Assembly (NCBI GenBank): GCA_934662525.1
Contig: CAKUKJ010000092.1
Coordinates: 1 to 7,803 of the forward strand
Source: an uncultured Coriobacteriales bacterium
GTDB lineage: Bacteria; Actinomycetota; Coriobacteriia; Coriobacteriales; UMGS124
Length of the DNA: 7,803 nt
Direction of reading: 5' to 3'
The notes below the pieces were generated by a model that saw only the letters and a list, made by a program, of their open reading frames with translations, was not told where the DNA came from and did not search any database. Below, in pieces: positions 6,336-7,803 of the stretch. Each line of letters starts with the position of its first letter. The first letter of the stretch is position 1. The translations under genes were made by a program, and so were the position numbers.

Positions 6336-6800
6336 TCACGCCGCGCGGCCTCCGAAAACAGCCTGCGACAACGTCAGCTCCTCGGGAACGTCGGCCTTTG
6401 AGCCGGTATACACCACGTACAGCTCGGGCAGGGGAATCTCGACGGGAACCGACCCGTAGATGTCCAACTTGTGCTCGCGAACATAGTCCTTGATGGTTTG
6501 GGCGGCATACAGCAGGGCTCGCAGCACAATGTTGGGCGACCACGTGCTCTGGGCCTCGACCAGGACAAGGAGCCTGTCGCCGACCGTGAAGCCGAGGTCG
6601 TTGTGCTGCCCCGTGGTCAGAACATTCTGGATGGTCACGATCTCGATGTCGTCGACGTCGGCCCCGATGTCTTCGGGGTGCAGTTCCCGGTACAGCTGCA
6701 GGATGTATTTCTTGTCCGAGAACAAGCTGGCGAACACGCTGTCCTTCGCGATACGGCGCATCATCAGCTGTTCGCTGAACTCCCTGGCAGAATCGACCAT
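6336..6800 (-). CDS. Rpn-family recombination-promoting nuclease/putative transposase, N-terminal nuclease half (ends at an in-frame TGA)
   Basis: The start at 6800 has AGGAGG 5 nt upstream. The 154-residue product carries the typical Rpn opening (DSVFASLFSDK, then YRELHPED) and a complete-looking PD-(D/E)XK core: Asp68 in HNDLGF, then the Glu82-Ala-Gln84 motif in LVEAQS, then the LRALLYAA helix and ELYVVYTG strand. It stops at TGA 6336-6338, but the next codon continues the family sequence in the same frame (see 5760-6314). The undivided gene would be 346 codons. Family members are DNA endonucleases that raise recombination, and several act as toxins against phage-infected cells. Without its C-terminal half the nuclease may be inactive, or it may be free of its inhibitor. 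A nonsense mutation, a sequencing error or readthrough could explain the split. The open frame runs on upstream of 6800 to 7652, but that part lacks family similarity. Confidence 0.85.
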   Translation of the reverse strand: MVDSAREFSEQLMMRRIAKDSVFASLFSDKKYILQLYRELHPEDIGADVDDIEIVTIQNVLTTGQHNDLGFTVGDRLLVLVEAQSTWSPNIVLRALLYAAQTIKDYVREHKLDIYGSVPVEIPLPELYVVYTGSKADVPEELTLSQAVFGGRAA

Positions 6801-6805
6801 GAACG

Positions 6806-6811
6806 CCTCCT
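6806..6811 (-). promoter_or_regulatory. Ribosome binding site of the Rpn gene
   Basis: AGGAGG on the minus strand, 5 nt before the ATG at 6798-6800 and extended upstream as GGAGGAGG. It fixes the start well inside the much longer open frame. Confidence 0.8.
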
Positions 6812-6835
6812 CCGTCCACCCGTCTCGTATGCATG

Positions 6836-6865
6836 AGTATGGCACGTGCCGGGCCGAGACGGCAA
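6836..6865 (-). promoter_or_regulatory. Candidate promoter of the Rpn gene
   Basis: On the minus strand TTGCCG (6860-6865) is followed after 18 nt by CATACT (6836-6841). Transcription would start near 6829, giving a leader of about 28 nt that holds the RBS. Confidence 0.4.
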
Positions 6866-6934
6866 CTTCGAACCCGAAAAGACACTTCGACGGGGCCCTC
6901 CCCCGCACAAAATCGCATTGGCTCCACCATGATG

Positions 6935-7335
6935 ATACCCGCACGGGCAGCACGCACGCCTGTTGGCACATGTAGCGCTCGACAAGGCCGGGGAATGTCA
7001 GGACGCAGCCCCCTGTCGCGGGCAATGAACCACTGTATGAACCTGCGGTCCTCACCCACCATCTTGCATTGGATTCCCGGCGACTTGAGCACGTCGCGGT
7101 ACGAGGCGAACCGGCCTTCCGCCTCCAACAGCGTGCAGCCCGACAGGTCGCAGGCGAAATCGACCCAGCCCCGCTCTCGCGCGATACGGGCCGCAGGGCT
7201 CTCGCGGTTGGTGACGAGAACCTGCCCATGTCTCCAAGGCGCTGCAGGCAGGCTCTCAGACGCCCCTCGCGTTCCGCGATGCATGCAAACAGCATCTCCC
7301 CGCTTCGGTGGGCACGGGCCTCCTCCCTTGCCACG
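6935..7335 (-). pseudogene. Frameshifted coding remnant, unidentified (weak resemblance to a LysR-type effector domain)
   Basis: Coding-like sequence with G/C-rich third positions moves between two minus frames. One frame gives EMLFACIAEREGRLRACLQ (about 7295-7235). A second gives LVTNRESPAARIARERGW, then RFASYRDVLKSPGIQCKMVG and RRFIQWFIARDRG (about 7220-7010). The first returns with CVLTFPGLVERYMCQQACVL (about 7010-6945). Frameshifts therefore lie near 7225 and 7010. The pattern of a helical start, a region with VGEDRRFI, then a hydrophobic TFPGL turn and VLPV strand recalls the second half of a LysR-family effector-binding domain, but no helix-turn-helix is seen and the assignment is weak. 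No RBS or start is credible. It lies directly upstream of the Rpn promoter. Confidence 0.4.
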
Positions 7336-7341
7336 CAGGGA

Positions 7342-7595
7342 GTTTTTGAAGGGGTCAACAACGTGAACCGGCCGGCATGGAACAACATGCTCCAATACTT
7401 CACTGAAACCTGCGGCCCGGACAAGGTGAACACCTGGGTCTGCCTCGGCGCAATGGGCATCCACCTGCCCGCAGGCAAATTCTGGCATCCAAGATGTATG
7501 GCAAAGACGGCGAGCCCGTATTTCCCGACGGGTTCAATACAACCAAGAGTAACCCGTTGCAGCGCGATATTGCAGAGGTACTCGGATTTGCTTGA
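7342..7595 (+). pseudogene. Frameshifted C-terminal coding remnant, unidentified
   Basis: On the plus strand, frame 1 from 7342 reads VFEGVNNVNRPAWNN, then MLQYFTETCGPDKVN and TWVCLGAMGIHLPAG, up to about 7476. After a shift near 7477-7485, another frame continues with KMYGKDGEPVFPDGF and NTTKSNPLQRDIAEVLGFA, ending at TGA 7593-7595. Composition, hydrophobic pattern and G/C-rich third positions are those of a real protein. I do not recognise the family. No RBS or start is visible upstream; the neighbouring minus-strand remnant begins where this one starts, so a junction near 7335 is likely. Confidence 0.4.
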
Positions 7596-7651
7596 GAAGT
7601 GGGAGGGGCAAGCATGCGACCGTTTCTCCCCATATCGCCCGCATGGACGCA

Positions 7652-7668
7652 TGGTACACTCTTGTGTA
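7652..7668 (+). promoter_or_regulatory. Candidate extended -10 promoter of the AAA-ATPase-like gene
   Basis: TGG followed by TACACT (7655-7660) forms an extended -10; no good -35 is present. The -10 is part of a small inverted repeat TACAC/GTGTA (7655-7659 and 7664-7668) that could be an operator. Confidence 0.35.
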
Positions 7669-7681
7669 AATGGCTCAAGGC

Positions 7682-7690
7682 AAGGAGGGG
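7682..7690 (+). promoter_or_regulatory. Ribosome binding site of the AAA-ATPase-like gene
   Basis: AAGGAGGGG, 8 nt before the ATG at 7699-7701. It supports this start although the frame is open far upstream. Confidence 0.8.
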
Positions 7691-7698
7691 CTTACGAG

Positions 7699-7803
7699 AT
7701 GGGCGAAACGGTTGTGACGCGCAGGTATCCGGTCGGGATTCAGACATTTGAGAAGATTCGCGAGGGCAGTTACCTCTACGTCGACAAGACGGCCTTTGTG
7801 CAT
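7699..7803 (+). CDS. AAA-ATPase-like/PD-(D/E)XK protein (DUF1703 type), N-terminal fragment cut by the window end
   Basis: Only 35 codons are in the window. They carry the characteristic opening of the AAA-ATPase_like family: RYPVGIQTFEKIREGSYLYVDKTAFVH, split here as RYPVGIQTFEKIREG (9-23) and YLYVDKTAFVH (25-35). In full-length relatives this precedes a Walker-type ATPase domain and ends with a PD-(D/E)XK nuclease-like domain; neither can be checked here. The role of the family is not well established. It is transcribed away from the Rpn gene, and its presence next to decayed remnants marks the region as accessory DNA. Confidence 0.8.
   Translation, partial: MGETVVTRRYPVGIQTFEKIREGSYLYVDKTAFVH

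Noticed and set aside
6336..6338. TGA as a selenocysteine codon
   Set aside because: No catalytic role is expected at this position in Rpn proteins and no selenocysteine-insertion hairpin is evident just downstream.
6082..7488. 468-codon open frame on the minus strand
   Set aside because: Only a part of it (about 7220-7010) looks coding; the rest is out of frame with the Rpn nuclease, so it is a composite shadow.
7279..7698. In-frame upstream extension of the AAA-ATPase-like gene (frame open from 7279)
   Set aside because: The family's conserved start is at 7699 with its own RBS and promoter; the upstream continuity leaves the true frame of the remnant after about 7480 and appears accidental.

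Overview
The window looks like a high-GC actinobacterial chromosome of the Coriobacteriia type, probably Eggerthellaceae. The grounds are two Tat-exported enzymes, one a fumarate/urocanate-reductase-like flavoprotein with a decayed paralogue nearby, control by a LuxR-type regulator, AGGAGG ribosome binding sites and strongly G/C-ending codons. No genus can be named from the sequence alone.

Left half (1-4680, all minus strand). This is a compact, healthy block. In transcription order it reads: a soluble NarL/LiaS-like histidine kinase with a GAF-like sensor region, a LuxR-family response regulator overlapping it by 4 nt (ATGA), a Tat-exported FAD oxidoreductase, and, 9 nt further, a Tat-exported alpha/beta hydrolase. 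The likely logic is a cytoplasmic two-component system controlling an exported flavoenzyme and an exported esterase-like enzyme. The kinase promoter region (4610-4780) carries three copies of an octamer (AGACAGGA or its complement), two of them forming a perfect 10-bp inverted repeat.

Middle (4985-5757, minus). This is the decayed 3' end of a second flavoprotein with an FMN-binding-like domain at its C-terminus. It is broken by about four frameshifts and at least two stops, and it begins immediately beside the stop codon of the next gene.

Right half (5760-7803). This is accessory DNA. A Rpn-family (recombination-promoting nuclease/putative transposase) gene occupies 5760-6800 on the minus strand. 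Its PD-(D/E)XK half is intact but separated from an equally intact C-terminal half by one in-frame TGA at 6336-6338. The C-terminal half holds a strong internal Shine-Dalgarno and ATG (6134) and a long run of 4-residue repeats. This matches the published gene-within-gene arrangement in which a short C-terminal Rpn product (RpnS) is the antitoxin of the full-length nuclease (RpnL). Upstream lie two unidentified decayed coding remnants on opposite strands (about 6935-7335 minus, 7342-7595 plus). The window ends in the start of an AAA-ATPase-like/PD-(D/E)XK (DUF1703-type) gene on the plus strand. The most interesting item is the Rpn locus, which may have lost its toxin while keeping a translatable antitoxin.
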